Notes: generated from the sequence alone by a model not told the origin. A DNA stretch of 64,000 bases from Photobacterium indicum (GCF_003026215.1 NZ_PYOC01000006.1:1-64000); one strand, 5' to 3'; shown: positions 8,362 through 18,613, counted from the first letter of the stretch. Numbers and translations: made by a program.

Positions 8362-10383
8362 ATGAAACTGAACTCAAGGCAAACAGAAGCAGTGAAATAC
8401 ATAGCTGGGCCATGTCTTGTTCTAGCTGGGGCTGGATCAGGTAAAACCCGTGTAATCACTAATAAAATTGCGTACTTAGTTCAGCATTGTGACTATAAAG
8501 CTCGCAACATCGCTGCTTTAACCTTTACCAATAAAGCTGCACGTGAAATGAAAGAGCGTGTTGGGAAAACTTTGGGTAAGAAAGAAGCCAAAGGTTTAAT
8601 GGTGTCAACTTTTCACACTTTGGGCTTAAATATTATTCGTCGTGAATATAAAGCTCTTGGTCTGAAAGCCAATTTTTCGTTGTTTGATGATCAAGACCAA
8701 ATGGCCTTGTTAAAAGAATTAACAGAAGATGAATTAGACGGCGATAAAGATCTGTTAAAGCTATTACAGTCTGCGATTTCCAATTGGAAAAATGAGATGT
8801 TGTCGGCTGCAGAAGCACAAGCTTATGCCCAATCAGAACGTGATCAGTTATTTGCCCATTGCTACGAATTGTATCAGCGACAAATGAAAGCGTATAACGC
8901 CCTGGATTTTGATGATTTAATTTTATTACCTGTATTGCTACTACGTGACGATCAAGAAATGCGTCAGCGTTGGCAAAATAAAATTCGTTACTTACTTGTC
9001 GACGAATACCAAGATACCAATACCAGCCAGTATTTATTTGTGAAACTGTTAGTCGGCGAGCGTTCTCGTTTTACTGTGGTCGGTGACGATGATCAGTCGG
9101 TATATTCATGGCGTGGCGCTCAGCCAGAGAATCTGGGTTTATTGCAGAAAGATTTTCCCAGTTTACGGGTGATAAAACTCGAACAAAATTACCGCTCGAC
9201 CAGCCGGATTTTACGTACTGCCAACATATTGATTGCGAATAATCCGCACTTGTTTGAAAAAGCACTTTTTTCTGAAATACCCGACGGCGAGATGCTGAAA
9301 GTGATCACAGCAAAAAATGAAGAGCATGAAGCCGAAAAGGTTGTCGGCGAATTGATTGCGCACCGCTTCTTGAACAACACGGGATATAAAGACTATTCGA
9401 TTTTATACCGTGGTAACCACCAATCGCGTTTGTTCGAAAAGTCATTAATGCAAAACCGAATTCCGTATAAGATTTCAGGTGGCACGTCATTTTTCTCTCG
9501 TTCTGAAATCAAAGATATCATGGCGTACCTTCGCCTGCTAACCAACCTTGATGATGATAATGCTTTCTTACGTATCGTGAATACGCCACGCCGCGAAATC
9601 GGCCCTGTGACATTAGAAAAGCTGGGTACTTACGCCAATATGCGTGGTAAAAGCTTATTTGCTTCCAGCTTTGAGCTAGGGTTAGAGCAACACTTAACGG
9701 GACGTGGGCTGGAAAATTTACAGCGTTTTACTCGCTGGGTTGTTGAGATGTCTGAGAATATTGAGCGGGGTGACTCTGTCGCAGCTCTGCGTGAGTTAGT
9801 ACGTGATATTCATTATGAAGACTGGCTGTACGAAAGCTCACCAAGCCCCAAAGCGGCAGAGATGCGAATGAAAAACGTGTCTCAGCTGTATAGCTGGGTG
9901 ACTGCGGATTTAGAGGGCGATAACTATGACAATGAAGTTAAAACGTTAAAAGAGATCGTTCAGCGCCTAACACTGCGAGACATGATGGAGCGTGGTGAAG
10001 AAGATGATGAAGCAGATCAAGTGCAGTTAATGACGCTTCATGCTTCTAAAGGTTTAGAGTTCCCCTATGTGTACCTTGTTGGTGCCGAAGAGGGGATTTT
10101 GCCTCACCAAACCAGCGTGGATGAAGGTAACGTAGAGGAAGAGCGTCGTTTAGCTTATGTTGGCATTACGCGAGCACAAAAAGAGTTAACCTTTACCTTG
10201 TGTAAAGAGCGCCGACAATACGGTGAGTTGATAAAACCGGAGCCAAGCCGTTTCTTGTATGAGTTGCCACAAGATGATTTGCACTGGGATGTTGAAAAGC
10301 GCCCAGTTACTCAACAAGAGCGAATGCAGAAAGGGCAATCACATATCGCCAACTTACGTGCAGCCATGTTTAAGAAGAATTAA
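8362..10383 (+). CDS. rep: ATP-dependent DNA helicase Rep
   Basis: This superfamily 1A 3'-5' helicase of 673 residues helps the replisome pass protein roadblocks. Motifs in order are Walker A GAGSGKT (about 23-29), motif II DEYQDTN (about 213-220), motif [16 protein letters not shown], and the C-terminal motifs including [11 protein letters not shown] and ITRAQKEL. The N-terminus [20 protein letters not shown] matches Rep rather than UvrD or PcrA. The ATG at 8362 with AGGATAAG just before it is chosen over an in-frame TTG at 8344. The gene is monocistronic, ending at a strong terminator. Confidence 0.96.
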   Translation: MKLNSRQTEAVKYIAGPCLVLAGAGSGKTRVITNKIAYLVQHCDYKARNIAALTFTNKAAREMKERVGKTLGKKEAKGLMVSTFHTLGLNIIRREYKALGLKANFSLFDDQDQMALLKELTEDELDGDKDLLKLLQSAISNWKNEMLSAAEAQAYAQSERDQLFAHCYELYQRQMKAYNALDFDDLILLPVLLLRDDQEMRQRWQNKIRYLLVDEYQDTNTSQYLFVKLLVGERSRFTVVGDDDQSVYSWRGAQPENLGLLQKDFPSLRVIKLEQNYRSTSRILRTANILIANNPHLFEKALFSEIPDGEMLKVITAKNEEHEAEKVVGELIAHRFLNNTGYKDYSILYRGNHQSRLFEKSLMQNRIPYKISGGTSFFSRSEIKDIMAYLRLLTNLDDDNAFLRIVNTPRREIGPVTLEKLGTYANMRGKSLFASSFELGLEQHLTGRGLENLQRFTRWVVEMSENIERGDSVAALRELVRDIHYEDWLYESSPSPKAAEMRMKNVSQLYSWVTADLEGDNYDNEVKTLKEIVQRLTLRDMMERGEEDDEADQVQLMTLHASKGLEFPYVYLVGAEEGILPHQTSVDEGNVEEERRLAYVGITRAQKELTFTLCKERRQYGELIKPEPSRFLYELPQDDLHWDVEKRPVTQQERMQKGQSHIANLRAAMFKKN

Positions 10384-10403
10384 GTTAACAGCAAATATGC
10401 ATT

Positions 10404-10435
10404 AAAAAAGGTTAGCCGAGAGGCTAACCTTTTTA
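10404..10435. terminator. Bidirectional terminator between rep and cytochrome c5
   Basis: The stem AGGTTAGCC/GGCTAACCT with a 4-nt loop is flanked by A-tract and T-tract, so it can end transcripts on both strands where the two genes converge. Confidence 0.88.
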
Positions 10436-10472
10436 GTTTGTGTTACTTATTTTGATTGGCTTAAATGCGCTG

Positions 10473-10883
10473 TTATAAACCTTCAATCATATGATTAATT
10501 GCTGCGACGATCTCATCGTCACTACAATCCATACATGAGCCTTTAGCTGGCATTGCGTTAAAGCCGTTAAGAGCATGATCGGTTAATACGTCCATACCTT
10601 TGGCTAAACGTGGGCTCCAATCACCTGCATCCCCTTTTTTCGGTGCACTTAAAACACCTGAACCATGACAGGCAATACAGAAGGTGCCATAAACTGCATC
10701 GCCTGAACGAGGGCCTGACGTTGCTGCTGTATCTGTAGGGGTATCACCTTCTAAATAAACCGAACCAACAGGTTTAATTCGTTCTGCGATAGCGTCGTCT
10801 GACATATCAGCCGCAGCAACTGAACCAGCAAATGTTAATGCTGCTACTGTCGCGACAATTAACTGTCGAAGAGATAATTCCAT
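10473..10883 (-). CDS. Cytochrome c5 family monohaem protein
   Basis: This 136-residue periplasmic c-type cytochrome has a Sec signal peptide (about 1-25, ending AGSVAAA), a haem-binding CIACH, and a second Cys pair in CMDC near the C-terminus typical of the c5 type. The Met of NAMPAKGSCMDC is the likely sixth haem ligand. The ATG at 10883 lies 4-5 nt after an AAGGTGAG ribosome site and is preferred to a GTG three codons upstream. The likely role is electron transfer in the periplasm. It converges on rep. Confidence 0.9.
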   Translation of the reverse strand: MELSLRQLIVATVAALTFAGSVAAADMSDDAIAERIKPVGSVYLEGDTPTDTAATSGPRSGDAVYGTFCIACHGSGVLSAPKKGDAGDWSPRLAKGMDVLTDHALNGFNAMPAKGSCMDCSDDEIVAAINHMIEGL

Positions 10884-11177
10884 TGAGCTCACCTTACACT
10901 TCCAAATTATTTATGTGCTATTGCCGCAGCCGTATATAATGAATTGTTTTTAATCGAACTGTTGAGACTAGGCAGTGATTATTTACAAAATGTTTAAAAT
11001 GTAAAAACCAAGTTATTATATCCGTTAAATTTAAAGTGATAAACAGAGCGGTTGTATTTGTATGAAGCTAATCAACACTTAATCGTTTAAAATTAAAGCA
11101 TACAGTAAAAAAAACAAAAAAAAGACTAGACGAATACCCCCCTGATCCGTAATATTCACCTCCGCCGACAGGGCAAG

Positions 11178-11254
<77 letters not shown>

Positions 11255-11288
11255 TCCGGTATAAAAAATTGGTAAAATAGAAACAATG

Positions 11289-11364
11289 GTGGCTATAGCT
11301 CAGTTGGTAGAGTCCCGGATTGTGATTCCGGTTGTCGCGGGTTCAAGCCCCGTTAGCCACCCCA
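11289..11364 (+). tRNA. tRNA-His (GTG), copy 1
   Basis: The acceptor is GTGGCTA/TAGCCAC with a further G at 11288 that can serve as the G-1 needed by histidyl-tRNA synthetase. The anticodon loop TTGTGAT lies in CCGGA/TCCGG, and CCA is encoded. Confidence 0.97.
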
Positions 11365-11430
11365 TCTTTTAGAAGATTGATTGTTAAATCAGTATTCTCA
11401 GGCGATAGCCTTTAAAAAGCAAGATTTAGT

Positions 11431-11507
<77 letters not shown>

Positions 11508-11516
11508 CTAACAATG

Positions 11517-11592
11517 GTGGCTATAGCTCAGTTGGTAGAGTCCCGGATTGTGATTCCGGTTGTCGCGGGTTCAAGCCCCGTTAGCCACCCCA
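11517..11592 (+). tRNA. tRNA-His (GTG), copy 2
   Basis: This is identical in sequence to the tRNA-His at 11289. It begins only 9 bp after tRNA-Pro copy 1. Together with the following tRNA-Pro it forms a tandem repeat of a His-Pro unit. Confidence 0.97.
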
Positions 11593-11641
11593 TATTTAGG
11601 TAGTGTTTTCACTTCCTTGGCTTTAAGCCTAAAACGATTGT

Positions 11642-11718
<77 letters not shown>

Positions 11719-11726
11719 CCATTAGA

Positions 11727-11756
11727 AAGCCTCGTCGAAAGACGAGGCTTTTTTTT
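11727..11756 (+). terminator. Terminator of the Arg-His-Pro-His-Pro tRNA cluster
   Basis: The perfect stem AAGCCTCGTC/GACGAGGCTT with a GAAA loop is followed by a run of T. Confidence 0.93.
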
Positions 11757-11759
11757 ATC

Positions 11760-12444
11760 TTTTAAATCCTCTTATTACCTCCTCCGATTATTGAAAACCG
11801 CCGCTTGTTATCATTACCCTCTAAATTATTCGTGATTTTTCTTTTTTCATTAATGGCTGACCTTTAATTCGTATAGCGATGTACTTTTCCTTCCTATTAC
11901 CTCAAGTATCACTTTAACGTATTGATATATTTGCGTTTTATTTTTTATGTGGCTTTGAGGCGAGTAAAAAAGCAAACCTATACATGCATTGGTGGTATTC
12001 ACTGCATTGGTACTTATCATTTGAACATATATCTCGATATTATCTTTTAGTGTGGTTTAAATAACTGTTTTACCCTGCGTTATTAGTTTATGTTTATATA
12101 GTGTTAAATGTTGCATGAGCTTTTTTTGATTTTTTATTCATGATTATTTTATTTTAAGTTATAAGATATAGGGCTTTTTCTAGATAAAAACTCTTAATTC
12201 AGCCTTGTGTAGCAGCGCATTGGTGGCGTTTCACAACCTCTGGATAATCGCTTTTCGTGTGGTTTGAATTGAGTATTTATTCGTTCTTTACTCTATTTTT
12301 TAGTTTTTCAGCTTGTTTTGTTGCTTTTCTGTGAAATTTTTGACAGATTATTGGACGTACTTATGTCCAGCCATTTGTACTGGAAGTGAATGGATTCAAT
12401 TTTTCAGACAGGGCAGAAAGCTGCCAAGCAGTTGAGGTCTGGTA
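11760..12444 (+). other. Long AT-rich gap before the ABC operon
   Basis: No convincing gene is seen in about 685 bp. Two imperfect repeat units are visible: GCATTGGTGG (11986 and 12217) followed downstream by GTGTGGTTT (12050 and 12257), with similar flanks. It may be a long regulated leader or decayed sequence; an unrecognised small RNA cannot be excluded. Confidence 0.5.
12340..12369 (+). promoter_or_regulatory. Candidate promoter and operator for the ABC operon
   Basis: A consensus -35 TTGACA (12340-12345) is followed 16 bp later by TATGTC. An imperfect palindrome TGGACGTACTTATGTCCA (12352-12369) overlaps the -10 position and could be an operator. The start codon is 75 bp further on. Confidence 0.35.
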
Positions 12445-14163
12445 ATGTCATTATTAGAAGTAAAAAATCTTCGTATAGAATACCCCTCTCGTCATGGGAT
12501 ACATGCCGCTGTTAAATCACTATCGTTCACCATTGAACGTGGTGAGATAGTAGGTGTAGTGGGTGAGTCAGGCGCCGGTAAGTCGACAGTAGGTAATGCT
12601 GTTATTGATTTATTGAGCCCACCAGGAAAGGTCGCAAGTGGTGACGTTTATCTGGATGGTGATAAAATCTCAGGTTTATCATCAGAAGAGATGAGAAAGA
12701 TTCGAGGTTCAAAAATTGGATTTATTTTCCAAGATCCGATGACGTCGTTAAACCCACTCTTTACGGTTGAACAACAGATAACAGAAACGATTTTAACGAA
12801 TTTAAAGGTAACGAAGGCTGAGGCCTATACGCGTGCTATTAGTTTAATGGATCAGGTTGGTATTCCTGAGCCAGAACTTCGTATCAAACAGTATCCGCAC
12901 CAGTTTTCTGGTGGTATGCGTCAACGTGTGGTAATAGCGATAGCGCTATCTGGTGAACCTGACCTGATAATAGCTGATGAGCCAACAACAGCACTCGATG
13001 TATCAATTCAAGATCAAATCCTGACTCTTATTCGTAATCTTTGTATCGAGAAGAATGTCGGCTGTATGCTGGTCACTCACGATATGGGCGTAGTATCGAA
13101 TGTAACCGATCGGGTTGCGGTAATGTACCGTGGTGATTTGGTTGAGATTGGTACGACTGAGCAAGTATTGAGTCGTCCTAACCATCCATATACTCAAAGT
13201 TTGATTTCTGCGGTGCCTCGTTCAGACGTAAAACTAAATCGTTTTCCGTTGGTTAGTTATATCGAAGAAGCGCATGAGTTGACGCAACTTGATGTAAAAA
13301 ACCATTGGCTAGGTCAAAGTGAAGATCAGCGCAGTTACACTGGTGCTTTGCTTCAGGTTGAAAACGTGAATCTACGTTTTACGACGAAAGATTCATTTTT
13401 TGAAAGTCGCCGTGAGTACGTGCAAGCTTCTAATAATGTTAGCTTTGAAATCTATGAAGGTGAGACATTTGGTTTAGTCGGTGAATCTGGTTCAGGTAAA
13501 TCAACGATTGCACGTGTTATTGCTGGGTTATACCCGCCTAATTCAGGAAAAGTGACATTTGAAGGCATTGATCTTACGGCACTGAAGAGTGAAAAAGAAC
13601 GCCGCCCAATGCGTCGTCAAATGCAGATGGTATTCCAAAATCCGTATTCTTCAATGAACCCACGGATGAAAATATTCGATATTATTGCCGAACCTATTCG
13701 TTTCCATAAACTGTCTGATAATGAAGCTCAAACGCGTCAAATTGTGCATGACTTATTGGATCATGTTGGTTTAGGTCGTGCAGCTAGCGTGAAATTTCCC
13801 CATGAATTTTCTGGTGGTCAGCGTCAGCGTATTTCTATCGCTCGTGCGCTCGCTACTCGCCCACGTTTATTAATTTGTGATGAGCCGACATCTGCATTGG
13901 ATGTATCGGTACAGGCACAAATTCTTAATCTGCTGAAAGACCTGCAGGATGAGTTAAACCTCACCATGCTATTTATTAGCCATGATTTACCCGTTATACG
14001 ACAAATGTGTGACCGTATTGGTGTAATGCAGCAAGGAACACTGTTGGAAGTCTCGCCTACCGAGCAACTGTTTACTGCTCCTCAACATGAGTACAGCAAA
14101 CACCTGATTTCATTGATGCCTGAGTTTAAAGGTATGAGTCAGGAAGGATTGAAATTAGCTTAA
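12445..14163 (+). CDS. Peptide ABC importer, fused double ATPase
   Basis: This 572-residue protein joins two complete nucleotide-binding domains, as in GsiA-type dipeptide/glutathione importers. Domain 1 has Walker A GESGAGKST (40-48), signature FSGGMRQR (154-161) and Walker B ADEPTTALD. Domain 2 has Walker A GESGSGKST (about 346-354), signature FSGGQRQR (about 455) and CDEPTSALD. Both domains carry the C-terminal extension of the OppD/DppD group. It powers uptake through the two permeases encoded downstream. TTGAGG lies 8 nt before the ATG. It is unusual in being the first gene, ahead of the binding protein. The exact substrate is unknown. Confidence 0.93.
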   Translation: MSLLEVKNLRIEYPSRHGIHAAVKSLSFTIERGEIVGVVGESGAGKSTVGNAVIDLLSPPGKVASGDVYLDGDKISGLSSEEMRKIRGSKIGFIFQDPMTSLNPLFTVEQQITETILTNLKVTKAEAYTRAISLMDQVGIPEPELRIKQYPHQFSGGMRQRVVIAIALSGEPDLIIADEPTTALDVSIQDQILTLIRNLCIEKNVGCMLVTHDMGVVSNVTDRVAVMYRGDLVEIGTTEQVLSRPNHPYTQSLISAVPRSDVKLNRFPLVSYIEEAHELTQLDVKNHWLGQSEDQRSYTGALLQVENVNLRFTTKDSFFESRREYVQASNNVSFEIYEGETFGLVGESGSGKSTIARVIAGLYPPNSGKVTFEGIDLTALKSEKERRPMRRQMQMVFQNPYSSMNPRMKIFDIIAEPIRFHKLSDNEAQTRQIVHDLLDHVGLGRAASVKFPHEFSGGQRQRISIARALATRPRLLICDEPTSALDVSVQAQILNLLKDLQDELNLTMLFISHDLPVIRQMCDRIGVMQQGTLLEVSPTEQLFTAPQHEYSKHLISLMPEFKGMSQEGLKLA

Positions 14164-14241
14164 CCATCTGTACCGGTTATGGCTATTGCAATTGCCTTGG
14201 CTGGGTTCAGTAAAACTAATAAAAACCAAACACAACAGCAA

Positions 14242-14255
14242 GGGAGTTCGCTCCC
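14242..14255 (+). other. UUCG-capped hairpin before the binding-protein gene
   Basis: GGGAG-TTCG-CTCCC forms a very stable small hairpin 5 nt ahead of the AAAGGAG ribosome site of the next gene. There is no T-tract, so it is not a terminator. It could protect the 5' end of a processed mRNA. Confidence 0.5.
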
Positions 14256-14274
14256 CGCATAAAGGAGTTATGCA

Positions 14275-15834
14275 ATGAAAACCATTAAGAGCAAGCTGGC
14301 AGTCGCTTTAATCGCCGCAGGTCTGAGTTTTAGCGCAGCAGCAGCAAATATCAAAGTCGCTTACGATGCCGATCCAGTATCACTTGACCCGCATGAGCAA
14401 CTTTCTGGTGGTACGCTGCAATTGTCCCACATGGTCTTTGATCCACTGGTTCGTTATACCCAAGAGTTTGAATTTGAATCTCGTCTAGCTGAAAGCTGGA
14501 AACGTATTGATGACAACACATTCCAGTTCACATTACGTAAAGGGGTTAAATTCCACTCCGGTAACACCATGACAGCGGATGACGTAGTTTGGACATTTAA
14601 CCGTCTTAAATCATCACCTGATTTTAAAGCAATCTTCGAACCGTACTCAGAAATGAAAAAAGTGGATGAGTACACAGTTCAATTGATCTCAAAAGGTCCT
14701 TATCCGCTAGTGCTTCAAACAGCAACTTACATCTTCCCAATGGACAGCAAGTTCTACTCGGGTAAAACAGAAGATGGTAAAGATAAAGCTGAGTTAGTGA
14801 AGCATGGTAATTCTTTCGCATCAACACACATTTCTGGTACCGGTCCTTTTGTTGTAACGTCGCGTGAGCAGGGCGTTAAAGTTGAATTTGAACGCTTTGC
14901 AGATTACTGGGACACAGCATCGGAAGGTAACGTTGATAAGCTAACGTTAGTGCCGATTAAAGAAAACGCCACACGTGTAGCAGCGCTGCTTTCTGGTGGT
15001 GTTGATATGATTCACCCTGTTGCACCAAACGATCATAAGCGTGTAGAGAACGCTGACGGTATCGATCTAGTTACGCTACCTGGCACACGTATCATCACGT
15101 TCCAGATGAACCAAAATAGCAACGAAGCCCTAAAAGACGTACGAGTTCGTCAAGCGATTGTTAATGCAATCAATAACGAAGGCATCGTGAAGAAAATCAT
15201 GAAAGGCTTCGCAACGGCAGCTGGTCAGCAAGGTCCTGAAGGTTATGCGGGTTACGACGGTGAGCTAGTTCCACGTTACGACCTGAAAAAAGCGAAAGAG
15301 CTTATGAAGGAAGCTGGTTACGAGAACGGCTTTACGCTAACCATGATGGCACCTAACAACCGTTATGTTAACGATGCAAAAGTGGCGCAGGCTGCAGCTG
15401 CAATGTTATCTAAAATCGGCATCAAGGTGGATCTAAAAACATTGCCAAAAGCGCAATACTGGCCTGAGTTCGATCTGTGTTCAGCAGACATGATGATGAT
15501 TGGTTGGCACTCAGATACAGAAGATTCAGCGAACCTAAGTGAATTCCTGACAATGACACGAAATGAAGAAACAGGTCGTGGTCAGTATAACTGTGGTCAT
15601 TATTCAAATGCTGAAGTCGATAAGTTAGTAGAAGGCTCGAACGTAGAAACGGACCCTAAAAAGCGTGCACAAATGCTTCAAACAGTAGAAGCCACTTTGT
15701 ATAACGATGCGGCATACGTACCCCTACATTGGCAGAGTGAAGCATGGGGTGTGAAATCAAATGTTCATGCTGCAAAGATTGTTAACTCAATGGTAATGCC
15801 TTACTTCGGTGACCTTGTGGTTGATGAGAAGTAA
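14275..15834 (+). CDS. Periplasmic peptide-binding protein of ABC importer
   Basis: This 519-residue solute-binding protein belongs to family 5 (DppA/OppA class). It has a Sec signal peptide of about 24 residues ending SAAAA and no lipobox Cys, so it is probably soluble in the periplasm. The mature start NIKVAYDADPVSLDPHEQLSGG is typical, as is the later WKRIDDNTFQFTLRKGVKFHSG region. It captures the substrate for the two permeases downstream. AAAGGAG lies 7 nt before the ATG. It is flanked by a stabilising hairpin upstream and a terminator-like hairpin downstream, an arrangement that would give more of this protein than of the membrane parts. Confidence 0.94.
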   Translation: MKTIKSKLAVALIAAGLSFSAAAANIKVAYDADPVSLDPHEQLSGGTLQLSHMVFDPLVRYTQEFEFESRLAESWKRIDDNTFQFTLRKGVKFHSGNTMTADDVVWTFNRLKSSPDFKAIFEPYSEMKKVDEYTVQLISKGPYPLVLQTATYIFPMDSKFYSGKTEDGKDKAELVKHGNSFASTHISGTGPFVVTSREQGVKVEFERFADYWDTASEGNVDKLTLVPIKENATRVAALLSGGVDMIHPVAPNDHKRVENADGIDLVTLPGTRIITFQMNQNSNEALKDVRVRQAIVNAINNEGIVKKIMKGFATAAGQQGPEGYAGYDGELVPRYDLKKAKELMKEAGYENGFTLTMMAPNNRYVNDAKVAQAAAAMLSKIGIKVDLKTLPKAQYWPEFDLCSADMMMIGWHSDTEDSANLSEFLTMTRNEETGRGQYNCGHYSNAEVDKLVEGSNVETDPKKRAQMLQTVEATLYNDAAYVPLHWQSEAWGVKSNVHAAKIVNSMVMPYFGDLVVDEK

Positions 15835-15865
15835 GTAACAGCTTGTAAATGAAATAAGCAGCACC

Positions 15866-15896
15866 AGTGCCGAAGTGACATGCTTCGGCACTTTTT
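15866..15896 (+). terminator. Intra-operon terminator/attenuator after the binding-protein gene
   Basis: A perfect 10-bp stem AGTGCCGAAG/CTTCGGCACT with a 7-nt loop and TTTT stands between the binding-protein gene and the first permease gene. Since the permeases have no obvious promoter of their own, partial read-through is the likely function. Confidence 0.8.
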
Positions 15897-15919
15897 AAGG
15901 ACGATAGAAGGGGCAAGGA

Positions 15920-16897
15920 ATGTTTACGTTTCTGGTCAAGCGCCTGTTTCAGGCACTGATAGTGATGTTTGTGATCAGTCTGGTGGCATTTGCCATTCAG
16001 GATAACCTTGGCGACCCATTGCGAGAGCTGGTGGGGCAGTCTGTATCAGAAGCTGAACGTCAACAATTGCGTGACGATCTCGGTCTAAACGACCCATTCG
16101 TGACTAAATATAGCCGTTTTATTATTAACGCCGTTCAAGGCGATTTAGGTACGTCATATTTTTTTAAGCGCCCAGCAGCAGAAGTGATTCTGGATAAACT
16201 GGTGGCAACGCTTGAGCTTGTGTTCGGCGCAACTCTTATTATTATCGTGGTGTCGATACCACTCGGGGTTTATTCTGCTATCCACCCCAATAGCATGTTT
16301 ACTAAAACCGTGATGGCGCTTAGTAGTGTCGGTATTTCTATACCAGTCTTCTTAACTGCGATCATGTTGATGTATGTTTTCTCTATTGAATTAGGTTGGC
16401 TGCCGTCTTATGGCCGAGGGGAAACTGCGAATGTATTAGGCTGGCAATCGGGCTACTTCACCATTGATGGTCTTAAACACTTAGTACTGCCTTGTGTCGC
16501 GCTTGCTTCCATCATGCTGCCACTGTTTATTCGTCTTGTTCGTTCTGAAATGCTGGAAGCGTTAAGTTCGGAGTACATTAAGTTTGCGAGAGCTAAAGGC
16601 TTAGCAAGCAACAAGATTTATTATCAACATGCGTTGAAAAATACCATGCTGCCAGTATTAACTGTCGGTGGGGTGCAGATCGGTACAATGGTTGCCTACA
16701 CTATTTTGACTGAAACGGTATTCCAATGGCCAGGAACAGGCTTGTTGTTCCTAGATGCGATTAACCGTGTAGATACGCCGTTAATCACTGCTTACGTTAT
16801 CTTCGTGGGCTTAATCTTTGTAGTAACGAATACCATTGTTGACCTGCTATATGGCTTGGTTAACCCAACCGTTAATCTAACAGGTAAAGGGGAGTAA
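15920..16897 (+). CDS. Peptide ABC importer permease 1 (DppB-like)
   Basis: This 325-residue inner-membrane protein begins MFTFLVKRLFQALIVMFVIS, the usual TM1 of the DppB/OppB class. It then has a periplasmic loop, further TM helices from about residue 100, and the EAA coupling motif at EALSSEYIKFARAKGLASNK (about 215-235). It pairs with the next gene as the translocation channel. GGGGCAAGG precedes the ATG. It is separated from the following permease by only 3 nt. Confidence 0.93.
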   Translation: MFTFLVKRLFQALIVMFVISLVAFAIQDNLGDPLRELVGQSVSEAERQQLRDDLGLNDPFVTKYSRFIINAVQGDLGTSYFFKRPAAEVILDKLVATLELVFGATLIIIVVSIPLGVYSAIHPNSMFTKTVMALSSVGISIPVFLTAIMLMYVFSIELGWLPSYGRGETANVLGWQSGYFTIDGLKHLVLPCVALASIMLPLFIRLVRSEMLEALSSEYIKFARAKGLASNKIYYQHALKNTMLPVLTVGGVQIGTMVAYTILTETVFQWPGTGLLFLDAINRVDTPLITAYVIFVGLIFVVTNTIVDLLYGLVNPTVNLTGKGE

Positions 16898-16900
16898 GTT

Positions 16901-17842
16901 ATGAATACAGCAACAGTAACCGCTCCAAGCCGTTGGGAACGCTTTAAAAATTCCGATATCGTGTACTACTTCTTGAAAGATAAAGTGGCGATGTTCAGTT
17001 TTGCCCTTTTCCTTACTTTTGTATCTGCATCAGTATTAGCACCATGGATTGCACCGACAGACCCTTATGATTTGTCGGTCATCGATATCATGGACTCTGA
17101 ACTGCCACCGTCTTGGATGGAAGAGGGCGATAGCCGTTTTCTGTTAGGCACGGATGATCAGGGGCGAGATATTTTCTCTACCATTCTTTATGGTTCTCGT
17201 TTATCACTCACCATTGGTTTATTAGCCGTTGGTCTTCAGTTAATACTGGGTGTGACAATTGGTTTAAGTGCGGGTTACTTTGGTGGTCGCATCGATAGCT
17301 TCTTGATGCGCTTTGCTGATGTGCAGCTGTCGTTTTCAACCATGATGGTAGCCATCATAGTGTCGGCAATATTCCGAACCGTTTTAGGGTCTGAGCTGTT
17401 TAGTCAATATGCAGTGGTTATGCTGGTGGTGATTATCGGTGTGGCTGAATGGCCGCAGTATGCGCGTACTGTGCGTGCATCAGTATTGGCCGAGAAGAAA
17501 AAAGAGTATGTTGAAGCTGCGCGTGTAATGGGATTCCGTTCGCCACGTATCATGTTCCGCCATATTTTGCCGAACTGCTTATCACCTATCTTGGTTATTT
17601 CAACAGTACAAATCGCGAATGCGATTATGTCGGAAGCAGCATTATCCTTCCTTGGTCTAGGTTTGCCAGTTGATCAACCGTCATTAGGCTCATTGATCAG
17701 TATTGGCTTTAATTACATTTTCTCAGGCTCTTGGTGGATCACTGCATTCCCTGGCATCGTTTTGATCTCTCTGGTATTGGTGATTAATTTACTGGGTGAT
17801 TGGTTACGTGATGTGTTTAACCCGAAGCTGTATAAAGGCTAA
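16901..17842 (+). CDS. Peptide ABC importer permease 2 (DppC-like)
   Basis: This 313-residue protein is of the DppC/OppC class: a cytoplasmic N-terminus, TM1 around residues 30-50, the family sequence FLLGTDDQGRDIFSTILYGS (about 85-105), and the EAA loop EYVEAARVMGFRSPRIMFRH (about 203-222). It forms the heterodimeric channel with the preceding gene product. The operon ends at the terminator at 17861. Confidence 0.93.
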   Translation: MNTATVTAPSRWERFKNSDIVYYFLKDKVAMFSFALFLTFVSASVLAPWIAPTDPYDLSVIDIMDSELPPSWMEEGDSRFLLGTDDQGRDIFSTILYGSRLSLTIGLLAVGLQLILGVTIGLSAGYFGGRIDSFLMRFADVQLSFSTMMVAIIVSAIFRTVLGSELFSQYAVVMLVVIIGVAEWPQYARTVRASVLAEKKKEYVEAARVMGFRSPRIMFRHILPNCLSPILVISTVQIANAIMSEAALSFLGLGLPVDQPSLGSLISIGFNYIFSGSWWITAFPGIVLISLVLVINLLGDWLRDVFNPKLYKG

Positions 17843-17860
17843 CGTCTGACGTTACTGAAC

Positions 17861-17890
17861 AAAAAAGGTGATCTTCGGGTCACCTTTTTT
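17861..17890 (+). terminator. Terminator of the ABC importer operon
   Basis: AAAAAAGGTGA and TCACCTTTTTT pair around an 8-nt loop containing TTCG. The T-tract follows directly. Confidence 0.88.
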
Positions 17891-18037
17891 ATTAGTTGGA
17901 ACTGGTTCTTTCGACAGCAAGTGGTTGTTAATAGAGTTATTTTGTTCGTAAAGTAGACACTTGGACAAGAAGTTGAAAACTTTGCGCTATTGCTACTAGC
18001 AATTCTCTGCCAGCGGTATACAATAATCAGCACATCT

Positions 18038-18114
<77 letters not shown>

Positions 18115-18121
18115 GATTTAG

Positions 18122-18152
18122 AAAAAGCCTCGCATTTATGCGAGGCTTTTTT
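18122..18152 (+). terminator. Terminator of tRNA-Trp
   Basis: AAGCCTCGCAT pairs with ATGCGAGGCTT, followed by a run of T. Confidence 0.9.
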
Positions 18153-18199
18153 GTTGGTATCGAAAAGTAGTTGGTCGCGTAATAATGCGTTACGTATAT

Positions 18200-18583
18200 T
18201 TAGCTTTTCATCATTAGTTGGTAGCCGATAAAGCAGGCCGTAATGCTCAAGGCCACATTCAGTAGAATGTTTAGCCCTGCTTTTATGAACTCACCGTGCT
18301 GCATTAAAATGACGTTATCCATCGAGAACGTAGAAAAGGTAGTCAGCGCACCAAGAAAGCCCAAGCCGATAATCGGACGCCATGGTCCAGCTTCAATTAA
18401 CCCTTGGTTAAGTGAAGACATTAAAATGCCCATCAGCAACGAACCAATAACATTGACAGTTAGCGTACCGTATGGGAATCCGCGCCCTAAAAGTACGACG
18501 CAAAGCTCTGATATCAAGTAGCGCGAGCAGGCTCCGAAGGCTCCCCCGAGGGCGATAAAACCCAATAGTGTGAATTGACTCAT
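18200..18583 (-). CDS. crcB: Fluoride ion channel CrcB/FluC
   Basis: This 127-residue, four-helix membrane protein acts as a dual-topology dimer exporting fluoride. The family signatures are GGAFGACSRYLIS (about 13-25), GTLTVNVIGSLLMG (about 39-52), and the LTTFSTFSMD motif (about 80-90) carrying the Phe box and polar track. The ATG at 18583 follows GAGAT at a short distance. I looked for a fluoride riboswitch in the upstream spacer and saw none. Confidence 0.95.
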   Translation of the reverse strand: MSQFTLLGFIALGGAFGACSRYLISELCVVLLGRGFPYGTLTVNVIGSLLMGILMSSLNQGLIEAGPWRPIIGLGFLGALTTFSTFSMDNVILMQHGEFIKAGLNILLNVALSITACFIGYQLMMKS

Positions 18584-18613
18584 TGGTATCTCATTTAAAA
18601 TGAAAGAATTGAT

